In this document: in pieces, positions 1 through 6,993 of the stretch
How positions within the stretch are numbered: the first letter of the stretch is position 1
Layout: each line of letters starts with the position of its first letter
NCBI RefSeq assembly: GCF_002959775.1
Contig: NZ_PPCX01000010.1
Location: 248,001 to 312,000, forward strand
Source: Veillonella rogosae JCM 15642
Lineage (GTDB): Bacteria > Bacillota > Negativicutes > Veillonellales > Veillonellaceae
Direction: 5' to 3'
Length of the DNA stretch: 64,000 bases
Notes under the pieces: generated by a model
Told to the model about the DNA's origin: nothing
The model's input: only the letters and a program-made list of their open reading frames with translations
Databases searched by the model: none
Position numbers and translations under genes: made by a program

Positions 1-790
1 AACGAAATTCGGACAGATCTTTTTCTACAACTAGACCTAATTCTTTGAAAAGATATTTAGATTTCGTTCTCTCAATAACATCATATTGACTTAATAACTC
101 AGTAAGCCCTTTTTTTGATGATATATCCATTTCATTATAGTATATTGCAAACTCTACTTTCTTATCATTGAAAATTGTAACCTCAGTTAACTTTTCATTA
201 TCAAACCTTAGTACAAAATTGTTTATCTCTATAATATTTTTTACCTTCGGGATAACATTGTTTGATATGTCATATTTTCTTATAACATCTGATAGAGAAC
301 AATTTAATTCAAAATCGCCTATGCTCTTATAAGGAATAAATATTAATTTATCATGATTTAAAGTTGGTTTTTTAAGTTTACTTTTTTGAAAGTCTGAGTA
401 CTTTTTACCTTTATTATCATATAAATCTCTTATACTCTCATCGTAAATTAATATCTGCAGAAACAAATTATCCTTATAGTCAACATATAAAACTAAATTA
501 TATTTTGGAAAAATATAAAAATAATTTTCTTCATCCGAAACTTCTATTAGAGGATCCCCCTCTTCTAAAAATTTTTCAAGATTTGAAAAGTTAATAACTT
601 TTCCATTTAAGCAAAATTCATCACAATTCCTCAAGGAAGATACAGTAATCAATTCTGAATCAGATTGTATCTTGTGTTTTTTATTAAACTCTAATGAATA
701 ATTAGGATTATTTAAAATAACATCATCAAAGTCAGCCTTTTTTTGACCCAATACAATTCCATCCAAAGAATTATTTAATATTTTCAACAT
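1..790 (-). CDS. Partial hypothetical protein, probable immunity protein (C-terminus off window)
   Basis: The frame is open from an ATG at 790 to the window edge, giving 263 codons without a stop. The protein starts MLKILNNSLDG and is acidic and rich in Lys, Asn, Phe and Tyr, with alternating short beta-type segments. That composition matches the other immunity candidates here, and the AT-rich codon use is the same. No signal peptide or membrane segment is seen. I do not recognise the family. It may contain two related halves, since two stretches (about residues 65-110 and 165-215) share an aromatic and acidic pattern. Its place at the end of a toxin/immunity array is the only argument for an immunity role. 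Confidence 0.6.
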   Translation of the reverse strand, partial: MLKILNNSLDGIVLGQKKADFDDVILNNPNYSLEFNKKHKIQSDSELITVSSLRNCDEFCLNGKVINFSNLEKFLEEGDPLIEVSDEENYFYIFPKYNLVLYVDYKDNLFLQILIYDESIRDLYDNKGKKYSDFQKSKLKKPTLNHDKLIFIPYKSIGDFELNCSLSDVIRKYDISNNVIPKVKNIIEINNFVLRFDNEKLTEVTIFNDKKVEFAIYYNEMDISSKKGLTELLSQYDVIERTKSKYLFKELGLVVEKDLSEFR

Positions 791-900
791 AATATATATC
801 CTTTCCTGTATTTGTCTATGTCAATTAGCTTCTCAGCCATCAGGAAAAACGACCTCTAGATAGAATGCCATTGCTAATGAGATTGTTAAAGAACAAATGT

Positions 901-938
901 TTCAGACGACCTCAAAGAAAATAGTGAGGTCGTCTGAA
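901..938. terminator. Inverted pair of Neisseria-type DNA uptake sequences forming a terminator hairpin
   Basis: TTCAGACGACCT (901-912) and AGGTCGTCTGAA (927-938) are exact reverse complements with a 14-nt loop, followed by A/T-rich sequence. AGGTCGTCTGAA is the AG-mucDUS dialect known from Neisseria mucosa and relatives, where inverted DUS pairs commonly act as transcription terminators. The hairpin lies between two immunity cassettes. Confidence 0.85.
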
Positions 939-943
939 AAATA

Positions 944-1014
944 GAAACCGCGTGCGTGCGTACCGCACATATCCTACGTCAGGACTGAAGGTTTTCTCCG
1001 GGCTACGGCTTGCT
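944..1014. repeat. 71-bp cassette-boundary repeat, copy A
   Basis: This matches 3154-3224 over 71 bp with roughly 15 differences, sharing GAAACCGCGT at one end and GGGCTACGGCTTGCT at the other. A 3' portion recurs at 2135-2170. On the minus strand it begins exactly where an immunity gene ends and supplies that gene's TAG stop (1003-1005). Confidence 0.8.
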
Positions 1015-1338
1015 GTAATCAATAACAGGAATTGGGTAGTTTTGAATTACATAGACATCATCAACATTACAAGTCTCATATATCCATTTATTCCAGTTAT
1101 CTATTACCCATTGTCTATCTATTCCAGCAAAGTTATTTGATTCAGCTTCCTTTGGAAGTTTAATTAAAATCAATCCCGCTTTATGACCAGTAGATACAAC
1201 AAGACCAAATTTTCTATCACTATCTGGAAATTCAACTAATATCAGATCAACATATTTTTCATGTGGATATGAACCTGGAAATCTAAAAACGGTACCATGC
1301 GTCAAATTACTATGATAATTTACTAATTTCTGCATCAT
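1003..1338 (-). CDS. Imm45-like immunity protein
   Basis: This is a 111-residue soluble protein with the signature TVFRFPGSYPHEKYVD (about residues 16-31), LVVSTGHKAGLILI (about 46-59), WVIDNWNKWIY and a C-terminal DDVYVIQNYPIP. These match my memory of the Imm45 family, whose members neutralise a cognate toxin tip in the producing cell. The start ATG overlaps the stop of the colicin E3-like toxin fragment upstream (ATGA), so the two were co-translated as a toxin/immunity pair. The last codons (Ser-Lys-Pro-stop) are contributed by the 71-bp repeat, so the native C-terminus may have been replaced. Confidence 0.65.
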   Translation of the reverse strand: MMQKLVNYHSNLTHGTVFRFPGSYPHEKYVDLILVEFPDSDRKFGLVVSTGHKAGLILIKLPKEAESNNFAGIDRQWVIDNWNKWIYETCNVDDVYVIQNYPIPVIDYSKP

Positions 1339-1557
1339 TTAATCCTTATATCGTGTTCACTACTAGAACCTTGTTTACCTTTTTCATTTAAACACATATC
1401 AACTTCACCCATGTGTTTACCCTTCTTATTTAGTTTTTCAAACCTTCCATGTTGTGTATCTAAAGAATAAAAGTTTGTACCATCAGTATATATTGTCCTC
1501 TTTGGATTTAATCTTTCAATATTTTTTGCTCTTGTCCAAGTAGGCGTAGCGGCGGTT
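1335..1557 (-). pseudogene. Colicin E3-type ribonuclease toxin tip (5'-truncated)
   Basis: A minus-strand frame without its own start encodes a tail ending in stop TGA at 1335-1337. It contains LDTQHGRFEKLNKKGKHMGE. The spacing D-x-x-H-x-x-x-E matches the catalytic Asp510, His513 and Glu517 of the colicin E3 16S-rRNA-cleaving domain, and KGKHMG matches the following KHLG stretch. The delivery part of the toxin is missing, because the frame runs upstream into intergenic DNA with a DUS-like 12-mer at 1574-1585. It is an orphan tip, or silent cassette, paired with the overlapping immunity gene. Confidence 0.7.
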
Positions 1558-1596
1558 AAGTACGGTACAAAAAAGATCGTCTGAAAATATCGAATC

Positions 1597-2049
1597 TTAC
1601 TTTTTGGTTTTTTTCTTAGAATTTAATTCTTCTTTACGTTGCTTATAAAATTGCCAATATTTTTTGTCTTCCATAGAGAAAGGTGTGTAACGTAGCTCAT
1701 TATAAGTTAGGTCAAAATATTTATAGGCATTTTCCATATCACCCAATTCGTAATAAACGATTCCTGTCCATATAAACACACCTGCTGCAGGTTCATCTTT
1801 TCGTGCCTCAAGTGCAACTAACATCCACTCAAGGGCTTTTTGATAATCACCTAATTTTTTATAATTTTCTGAAATACCACAGGCGATTGCCGAAGTAGGC
1901 TCAACGAATTGAGTGGCTGGTTTGGGTAAAAGTTCCCATGCTTGATTCAGAATATCAATGCTTTCCTCCGGCGTAGTTGCATCATTTGAGTTACATACAA
2001 AATCATTGATTTTTTTGTTTAATTCATAATTTACTTGATCTAAATACAT
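1597..2049 (-). CDS. Tetratricopeptide-repeat protein, probable immunity protein
   Basis: This is a 150-residue alpha-helical protein. Two TPR-like helix pairs are visible around residues 55-85 (YKKLGDYQKALEWMLVALEA) and 93-118 (YYELGDMENAYKYFDLTYNE). The N-terminal 50 residues look like a further helix pair, and the C-terminus is a Lys-rich tail. TPR proteins are a recurrent immunity type in polymorphic toxin arrays. It lies just upstream of the colicin-type tip relic in the minus-strand order, separated by about 40 bp carrying a DUS-like sequence, so it belongs to a separate cassette whose toxin is not visible. Function is inferred from context. Confidence 0.6.
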   Translation of the reverse strand: MYLDQVNYELNKKINDFVCNSNDATTPEESIDILNQAWELLPKPATQFVEPTSAIACGISENYKKLGDYQKALEWMLVALEARKDEPAAGVFIWTGIVYYELGDMENAYKYFDLTYNELRYTPFSMEDKKYWQFYKQRKEELNSKKKTKK

Positions 2050-2134
2050 AATTTATCCTTCTTATGTGCATTCTTTAAAGAGTATTTATTACTATGTTGG
2101 TCCGGTTGTGTACCTGTGCCAAGGGTTCGTAGCT

Positions 2135-2170
2135 GTCGGGATTGGAGGTTTCATACGGGCTACGGCTGCT
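2135..2170. repeat. Partial copy C of the 71-bp cassette-boundary repeat
   Basis: The segment ending TTTCATACGGGCTACGGC matches the 3' part of copies A and B. It begins just after the SUKH-like gene stop on the minus strand. The 5' part has diverged or been replaced. Confidence 0.6.
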
Positions 2171-2178
2171 CAAACATC

Positions 2179-2613
2179 TTAAGCATTATAATTTAGATAA
2201 TCTTTAATAAAATATTCAAAGTTGTCCCAATGTTTGCTAAATTGTTTATTTTCTATAAACTTTTGAATAGTGGGAGCCTCTACAAAAAAAACCTCATCAG
2301 TATTTTTATCATACAGGATATAATCATCCAACTCATTATTCAACAGGGAAAAATAATTATCAGGTAAGCCAATATTTTTTCTCAAAATTTCTGTTTGGCT
2401 ACTTGAAAAATCCTCTAAGTCCATTGCTAAATCAACCAAATATCCAATTTTCCCATAAATTTCATCACTATATGTTGCCCAAAATTCAATGAAGTCATGA
2501 TTTACCTCCCCAAAACCTAACTCTTTGAATAATTTACGATATTCCTCCTGACTTTCTGGGAATATTCTACCAAATTCATCATTAAGATACTCCTTAAAAT
2601 CATTATCTAACAT
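2179..2613 (-). CDS. SUKH/SMI1-KNR4-like immunity protein
   Basis: The chosen start is the ATG at 2613, preceded by AGAGAGG six bases upstream. A longer frame reaches back to 2682 but only reads through a 67-bp repeat. The 144-residue acidic protein has FKELGFGEVNHDFIEFWATY, an LPDNYFSLLNNE segment, and a C-terminal hydrophobic and acidic stretch, a layout like SMI1/KNR4 (SUKH) immunity proteins. Those are small alpha/beta proteins that bind nuclease toxin tips. No cognate toxin is adjacent: upstream lies the cloacin-type immunity gene, so this is an orphan immunity cassette. Confidence 0.55.
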   Translation of the reverse strand: MLDNDFKEYLNDEFGRIFPESQEEYRKLFKELGFGEVNHDFIEFWATYSDEIYGKIGYLVDLAMDLEDFSSSQTEILRKNIGLPDNYFSLLNNELDDYILYDKNTDEVFFVEAPTIQKFIENKQFSKHWDNFEYFIKDYLNYNA

Positions 2614-2660
2614 AACAAACCTCTCTATTGTAAATAAAGGATGTAAAGCATTTGTCCTAT

Positions 2661-2727
2661 CTGTAGGATCTTGATTTAGCAATTTGCACTTTCCTAAGTT
2701 AAACTTTAGTAATATTCTTTATAGAAT
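2661..2727. repeat. 67-bp cassette repeat, copy D
   Basis: It starts CTGTAGGATCTTGA and ends TTCTTTATAGAAT. It matches 4784-4850 at the same 67-bp length with about eight substitutions. On the minus strand it separates the cloacin-type immunity gene from the SUKH-like gene. Confidence 0.8.
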
Positions 2728-2734
2728 CATACAT

Positions 2735-2995
2735 TCATTCTTTCAAATAACTAATATTATCTTCTTCGCAAGATAAGAAGTAGTCATAATTATTTATGTC
2801 TATTTTCTCACATAAATAAGGTTCAATTACTTTTGCAACTTCATTTGATATCCAATATTCTTCATACATCGGGCTAGTTTCATGAAAAATTTTTTGTAGA
2901 AAATTAAGAGGTGGTTCATTCTTAAAATGTATGACTTCAATAAATTTTTCTCCATTTTTTTCGAATTTTGATATAAATCTTATGATTTTTTTCAC
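2735..2995 (-). CDS. Cloacin/colicin E3-type immunity protein
   Basis: This 86-residue acidic protein has the C-terminal block VIEPYLCEKIDINNYDYFLS, which parallels the colicin E3/cloacin DF13 immunity core (LQPYFNHQIDISDNEYFVS). Colicin E3 immunity protein is 84 residues, so the length fits. Members bind the ribonuclease tip tightly and block access to the 16S rRNA decoding site. The start is a GTG overlapping the stop of the upstream colicin E3-type fragment (GTGA), the usual toxin/immunity coupling. Sequence and position agree, which makes this the best-supported function in the array. Confidence 0.8.
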   Translation of the reverse strand: MKKIIRFISKFEKNGEKFIEVIHFKNEPPLNFLQKIFHETSPMYEEYWISNEVAKVIEPYLCEKIDINNYDYFLSCEEDNISYLKE

Positions 2996-3147
2996 CGTTC
3001 TATCCTTCTGTTTTTAATAGGGTCTTTTAATTGTTTGCCAGTCTTAGAGGAAAATGCGCCAAGGTGTTTTCCTCGTTTATCATATTTTTCAACTTCTCCA
3101 TGTTGAGAGTCACATTCTAGAATGCAGGCTCCAGTGATGGGGCTTCG
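2992..3147 (-). pseudogene. Colicin E3-type ribonuclease tip, C-terminal fragment
   Basis: The frame encodes LECDSQHGEVEKYDKRGKHL and then a GAFSSKTGKQLKDPIKNRRIER tail before TGA. It aligns with the colicin E3 end (WDSQHGELEGYRASDGKHLGSFDPKTGNQLKGPDPKRNI). The D-x-x-H-x-x-x-E catalytic pattern is intact and a basic C-terminal Arg cluster corresponds to Arg545. It is joined upstream to the 71-bp repeat (copy B), so no start or delivery region exists. It is a silent tip paired with the overlapping immunity gene. Confidence 0.75.
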
Positions 3148-3153
3148 ATAGGC

Positions 3154-3224
3154 GAAACCGCGTATGTGCGTACCGCACGCACCCTACGTCAGGATTCGAT
3201 GTTTCATACGGGCTACGGCTTGCT
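3154..3224. repeat. 71-bp cassette-boundary repeat, copy B
   Basis: Same length and ends as copy A (944-1014), with GAAACCGCGT, GTGCGTACCGCAC and GGGCTACGGCTTGCT shared. It directly joins the 3' end of one immunity gene to the 5' edge of a toxin tip, as expected of a recombination junction. Confidence 0.8.
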
Positions 3225-3537
3225 ATTCTGATAGTAGAAAACTTGTTATTAAAACATCTATATTATCAATTAATTTAATAGGAACTATCACTGTATACAG
3301 TAAATTTTCATCAAATGAACTATTAAAATCATATATAGTATCATAATTATCATCTACAATGATTTTTATAATTTTCTTTTTATTGGGAGCTCGTGCTGAA
3401 AAAATGGGATTCCCATCCATAAATGACGTGCCATCAGAATACGTAGTTTTAAAGTATGGAAAAACCCATTTTTCTCTATTGATTGAATTTATATTAAGTA
3501 GTTTTACAAATATATTTTCAATATACTGTTCTAAGAT
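3223..3537 (-). pseudogene. Truncated immunity-like protein lacking a start
   Basis: The frame is open from just after a TGA at 3538-3540 down to a TAG formed at the 71-bp repeat. It gives about 104 residues including REKWVFPYFKTTYSDGTSF and a C-terminal IDNIDVLITSFLLSE. The only ATG is internal (3420), leaving 65 residues, so the N-terminal part appears lost where it meets the neighbouring gene. It is AT-rich and acidic like the other immunity candidates. The family is not recognised. Confidence 0.5.
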
Positions 3538-3991
3538 TCATAGTAGATTTTACTAACTTTCTAGAATTTTCGTCTGGGCTAATTATTTTTGTAAGTAGAA
3601 ATTTTTTCTTATTAAATTTGTTGTAGTAAAGATTTAATCCATTTTGAAGAAAAACGACAAGCTCATCATCATCTTGATATATAGAATGTATATCCCCATT
3701 TAATTTGCTTAATTTCAAATTTTCAAATGTCAATATAGAAGATATTCTTTTACTCTTAATTTTTTTATGGTTAGAGATTTCTATTTGCTCTCCCTTAAGT
3801 ATACCTTTACTTTCATCGTATATAAAAGATATATCATATCCCTTAAAATAAAAGTAATACATTACAATATCCTTTCCGAATGACTCATTGCTGTTCTCTT
3901 TTAGGAAGCATGATATATTTTCGGTTGAGAAATCCTTTAAAAAAGTACCGTTTTCTAAAAAATCTCTTATTTTAAAAATCTTAGCTGCCAT
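3518..3991 (-). CDS. Hypothetical immunity protein coupled to a broken toxin tail
   Basis: This 157-residue protein starts MAAKIFKIRDFLENG and has strong alternation of charged and aromatic residues (YYFYFKGYDISFIYDESKG), with no membrane segment. The ATG lies inside the upstream toxin frame's last codons (GATGGCAGCTAA), the overlap seen for cognate immunity genes in this array. The family is not recognised. Its style resembles the partial gene at the left edge, so the two may be distant paralogues. Confidence 0.6.
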   Translation of the reverse strand: MAAKIFKIRDFLENGTFLKDFSTENISCFLKENSNESFGKDIVMYYFYFKGYDISFIYDESKGILKGEQIEISNHKKIKSKRISSILTFENLKLSKLNGDIHSIYQDDDELVVFLQNGLNLYYNKFNKKKFLLTKIISPDENSRKLVKSTMNLRTVY

Positions 3992-4149
3992 CTGATCCTC
4001 CTAATACTTTTAAAGTAGTAAAGAAATCTCTCGTGTTATTTGGAAAATTTTGGACAGCTGCTTCAGCAACATTTTTTAATTTGGCTTTGTTTTTTGGGAT
4101 TTTGTACAAAATCATCAACAGCTTCTACAATTTTTCCATTGGGAAAGGT
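3982..4149 (-). pseudogene. Toxin C-terminal tail with a homopolymer frameshift
   Basis: Two frames join into one tail: TFPNGKIVEAVDDFVQNP then NVAEAAVQNFPNNTRDFF, ending LKVLGGSDGS-stop. The joint is a run of six A residues (minus strand, near 4070-4075). Removing one A gives a continuous frame; as written the first frame stops two codons later. The tail overlaps the start of the downstream immunity gene. The toxin fold is not recognised. The shift could be a real inactivating mutation or a sequencing error in the run. Confidence 0.5.
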
Positions 4150-4153
4150 TATT

Positions 4154-4190
4154 TTCCTCGTTTATCATATTTTTCAACTTCTCCATGTTA
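4154..4190 (-). pseudogene. Relic of a third colicin E3-type tip
   Basis: A short segment encodes HGEVEKYDKRGK, identical to part of the fragment at 2992-3147, flanked by stops on both sides. It shows that the same tip sequence was scattered by recombination. Confidence 0.6.
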
Positions 4191-4321
4191 AGTATATCTT
4201 CCGTCCGGGTGGATTTCTTGCAAGAGGTGGCTGGTATTACATAGTCTTAAAATTTCTACTACGTAAACAATGCTAGAATTTTCTACATATTACGATATTA
4301 CCAAGTTATAGCTTGCACAAA

Positions 4322-4753
4322 TTATTGTGCCAAATACCCTGTGTCATAATCTAAATCGTCAGTTTCCACAAACTCATCTAAGAAAATATATATTTCTTCT
4401 ATATCTACTTGAATTGGTATGTTTATTGCATGGAAATTTGCATTAAATGCTTCAGACTCACATCCAAGATCTATTAGTTTAGCTAATATTTTATCTTTAA
4501 ATTTCTGATTTTCATTAAAGAAAACAATCCGCAATGTACTATTTTTACTATAAATTATAGTTTTATCATATAGTAAGTAATTTTCTTCCTTTTGTATTAC
4601 GCTAACAATATCACCAAAAGAGACTTCTTTGCTATAAAAAGGAATATTATTTATTTTAAGATAGCCTTCTTCAGTCACTTCTGCCCAAATGCTTTCCATA
4701 GATACTGGAGGATAACCATCAATTACTTCTAGATTTAAAAAAAGCTTTTTCAT
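4322..4753 (-). CDS. DUF4265-like immunity protein
   Basis: This 143-residue protein carries the typical DUF4265 opening: residues 6-15 (NLEVIDGYPP), an IWAEVTEEGYLKINNIPFY segment, and VSFGDIVSV (about residues 46-54). The C-terminus ends in an acidic stretch. DUF4265 proteins recur beside polymorphic toxins and are treated as immunity proteins, though the mechanism is not established. The start ATG lacks a strong ribosome site. The 67-bp repeat copy E lies just upstream, so the cassette was probably moved by recombination there. No intact toxin accompanies it. Confidence 0.65.
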   Translation of the reverse strand: MKKLFLNLEVIDGYPPVSMESIWAEVTEEGYLKINNIPFYSKEVSFGDIVSVIQKEENYLLYDKTIIYSKNSTLRIVFFNENQKFKDKILAKLIDLGCESEAFNANFHAINIPIQVDIEEIYIFLDEFVETDDLDYDTGYLAQ

Positions 4754-4783
4754 TTTAATTACCTCATATAACCTTGCTACCTA

Positions 4784-4850
4784 CTGTAGGATCTTGACTT
4801 AACAATTCGCACTTTCTTAAGTTAAACCTTAGTCATATTCTTTATAGAAT
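4784..4850. repeat. 67-bp cassette repeat, copy E
   Basis: Same length as copy D at 2661-2727, sharing CTGTAGGATCTTGA and ATATTCTTTATAGAAT. It lies upstream of the DUF4265-like gene on the minus strand. Confidence 0.8.
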
Positions 4851-4949
4851 TAACCATTAATTCTTCCTAATAACTACTATTTTCATGGCAAATAGTTGTT
4901 TCTTTGTCTTTGAAAAAAAATATCCTCTTGAGTCAGATATGTCAACCAT

Positions 4950-5165
4950 TCCTTTTGAACGCTCTGAGGTTTGTGAGAGGGACAAGTCATGGCGGTACGG
5001 TTGCCGTTGTAGTAGAAGCAGGTGATGCTGTGGTGGTTGGCGGCACGGACGAGGGTATGGATTAAGCATCCCAATATATCGCGTTTGAACTCGGTAATCC
5101 GCAGCGGGGGTTGGCCGTCGAGGCTGTCTGAAAGGGGGGAAACGACCTTACGGGGCAATAGAGCT
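4950..5165 (-). pseudogene. GC-rich gene relic with a DUS-like 12-mer
   Basis: This stretch is far richer in G+C than its surroundings. An open minus-strand frame includes RITEFKRDILGCLIHTLVRA and HHSITCFYYNGNRTA but has no convincing start or family. AGGCTGTCTGAA at 5121-5132 differs by one base from the Neisseria AG-DUS AGGCCGTCTGAA. It is best read as a foreign gene fragment trapped between cassettes. Confidence 0.4.
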
Positions 5166-5180
5166 TGGGAAAACCTATGT

Positions 5181-5558
5181 TTACTCAGTATCTCTAATAT
5201 TCATATTTCCTGGTGAAATACCTACTTCTGATTCTACAAAAAGTTCCCCATCCTCCTCTACGATAAATGAATTTCCAGTTCTAAATATTAAATTATATAA
5301 TCCCTCATAAAATTTACCTCCCAAATAATATAAATCTCCAGAATCAGGAATAAAATAAATTCTTCCCAGTTCATCAATAAGGATTTCTCGGTTATCTGCA
5401 AAGCCGAAATTTCTTAATTTTTTGCCAATAGATTTTTGATAAAAAATATAATCTTCATCATCTATAGAGTAGTCAAGTAAGGTATTTGTAGTTTCCCCCA
5501 AAGTTATGCAGTACCGTAGATAGAAAGATGCGTCCATTACCACGATAATAAGCGTCAT
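5181..5558 (-). CDS. Probable SUKH-3-like immunity protein
   Basis: The 125-residue frame opens with a poorly supported start; a second ATG at 5537 (MDASFYLRYC) is equally possible and neither has a clear ribosome site. The central and C-terminal part contains ILIDELGRIYFIPDSGDLYY and LGGKFYEGLYNLIFRTGN. This resembles the SUKH-3 pattern of a regulatory Gly-rich strand followed by a G-x-x-x-x-E-x-L helix. It lies two genes downstream of the RHS tip relic on the same strand. Assignment is by pattern only. Confidence 0.45.
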   Translation of the reverse strand: MTLIIVVMDASFYLRYCITLGETTNTLLDYSIDDEDYIFYQKSIGKKLRNFGFADNREILIDELGRIYFIPDSGDLYYLGGKFYEGLYNLIFRTGNSFIVEEDGELFVESEVGISPGNMNIRDTE

Positions 5559-5593
5559 AGCTAATTGTTAAATACCATATTTTTCTTAGAATT

Positions 5594-6016
5594 TTAGAAT
5601 GAAATATTCAGCCTTATTGACGCCTGTTTGGAGTCATAGATGAACAAAAGGGAATTCCATGCCAATTCAGGTCCTTTAAATTCGAGTACTGGAGCACTTT
5701 TTAGTACACAATATGATTTTAAAGGAGGATATAAATTAAGAAAATTTTGAATAATTTTTGATTCTAAGATGTTTTTAGTTAAATAAAAATAGTCATTAAA
5801 TAAGATATCAATTTCCTTTTTGTATATGTCAATAAATATTTTTCCTTCTTCTCCAAGGTAATAAATATTTTCTTGAAATAAATAAATACCTTCTTGTATA
5901 TTTTTAAAATTTATTAATTTAGTTTTTTCTTTAATGTCTTTAATATCATTAAAGTTTAAGGAGAGATTATTGATGACAATGTTTTTTTGTTGTATAAATA
6001 ATTTAATTTGATTCAT
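5594..6016 (-). CDS. Putative immunity protein for the RHS toxin tip
   Basis: This 140-residue Ile/Lys/Asn-rich protein starts MNQIKLFIQQKNIVINN and shows no signal or membrane segment. Its middle part (YLFQENIYYLGEEGKIFIDI) is beta-rich and the C-terminus has WNSLLFIYDSKQASIRL. It starts eight bases after the stop of the RHS tip, the classic position of a dedicated immunity gene. No family is recognised. The role rests entirely on this gene order. Confidence 0.55.
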   Translation of the reverse strand: MNQIKLFIQQKNIVINNLSLNFNDIKDIKEKTKLINFKNIQEGIYLFQENIYYLGEEGKIFIDIYKKEIDILFNDYFYLTKNILESKIIQNFLNLYPPLKSYCVLKSAPVLEFKGPELAWNSLLFIYDSKQASIRLNISF

Positions 6017-6024
6017 ATGTAATT

Positions 6025-6640
6025 TTACCTCCTGAAAGATCGAAGTTTGCCAGTACTTGTTAATTTCGGTTTATCCATATCTCGAATATAATATTGGGTT
6101 GCTCCCCCATCGCCATATTTTTTATTTGCTTTTGATTTTCCTACGCAAATATCTTCTTCTACTACAAATATATGTAATTGTTTTCTCATGTCACGTGCGG
6201 CAGTAGCATTTCCACTATGTCTCACCTGTACAGAATCGTTAAATGCTCTGGCATTTCCTCTTGCAGAACGTACAGCGTATCCTCGAACAAAATAATTCCC
6301 ATGGGCAGAAGCCATACCTGTCGGCCCATGTGGATACAGTGTAAACAATATTGTCCCTTTTTCTAGGACAACATTTTTCCAATTATCTACACCTGAATAG
6401 TCCTTACTTCCTTGCTAGCCAGCCGCTTCACCGGCAGGATCTTGTCCTGCACATGGATCATTACATGTTCCAGGCGATTTTTTAGAACTTAACCCTAATG
6501 TGTCAGCCCACATTTGACTGTTTTGTAAAGCCCAATAGAGGTTACTACCACCAGCCAATCCAATCGGATCTTGGTTGATAAATCTTCCACATTCCGGCTC
6601 ATAGTACTCTGTTCGCAGAATTGCTAGCTTAATCAGTGTT
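6025..6640 (-). pseudogene. RHS-repeat core and toxin tip with an internal stop
   Basis: The upstream part encodes the RHS core signature [20 protein letters not shown], then [20 protein letters not shown]. After that hallmark junction comes a variable tip containing KGTILFTLYPHGPTGMASAH, QVRHSGNATAARDMRKQLHI and GGATQYYIRDMDK, ending LRSFRR-stop. A TAG at 6415-6417 interrupts the frame just after the core, and the 5' end is fused to a transposase relic. RHS shells deliver the tip into neighbouring cells. The tip family is not recognised; the GG-x-x-QYY end recalls some NAD-directed toxins, but only weakly. Confidence 0.7.
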
Positions 6641-6903
6641 CACCATTCTACTGTAGCAAGAGAATTAAATCGCATTGAAGGCGAATATTCTGCGATTAAA
6701 GCACAGCAGTTAGCAATTAGTAAGTCCGCTAATAAAGGTCGTCCTTTAGGTTTATTAATAAGACCATTGTATCCCAAAGTTTTGTATTTATGAACCCATT
6801 GATACAGTTATCCAGAGTTAATACCCGCTACAATAGCTACTGCCCTTAAACCTTGACCAGAAAGAACTTGGCATACTAACTCATATTTTTCTTTTAAATT
6901 CAT
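6641..6903 (-). pseudogene. Transposase N-terminal relic
   Basis: From an ATG at 6903 the frame encodes MNLKEKYELVCQVLSGQGLR, a gap-filled helix-turn-helix with GINSG-stop-LYQWVHKYK, then GYNGLINKPKGRP. This is the usual N-terminal DNA-binding part of IS3/IS150-type transposases. It has an in-frame TAA in the helix-turn-helix and a second stop near 6650. It then runs directly into the RHS core, so an insertion into the rhs gene was followed by deletion. Confidence 0.65.
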
Positions 6904-6916
6904 AACTATATCTCAT

Positions 6917-6951
6917 GAAAATACCCCCTTTACTGGTTATCCAGTAAAGGG
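6917..6951. terminator. Perfect hairpin at the prophage border
   Basis: TACCCCCTTTACTGG and CCAGTAAAGGGGGTA are exact reverse complements with a 4-nt loop. It could terminate in either direction, or be a relic of an insertion-sequence end next to the transposase fragment. Confidence 0.5.
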
Positions 6952-6983
6952 GGTACATATCATAACCTAAAGGGCTTTCTAAT

Positions 6984-6993
6984 GTGGCGGAGA
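6984..6993. other. Candidate left attachment core
   Basis: GTGGCGGAGA repeats the 10 bp at 43165-43174 (the encoded CCA end of tRNA-Ser plus one flanking base). A weaker match continues after a 5-bp gap (GGATGGGA versus GGGTGGGA). It sits between the toxin array and the first phage gene, where the left att should be. The core is short, so this is tentative. Confidence 0.4.
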
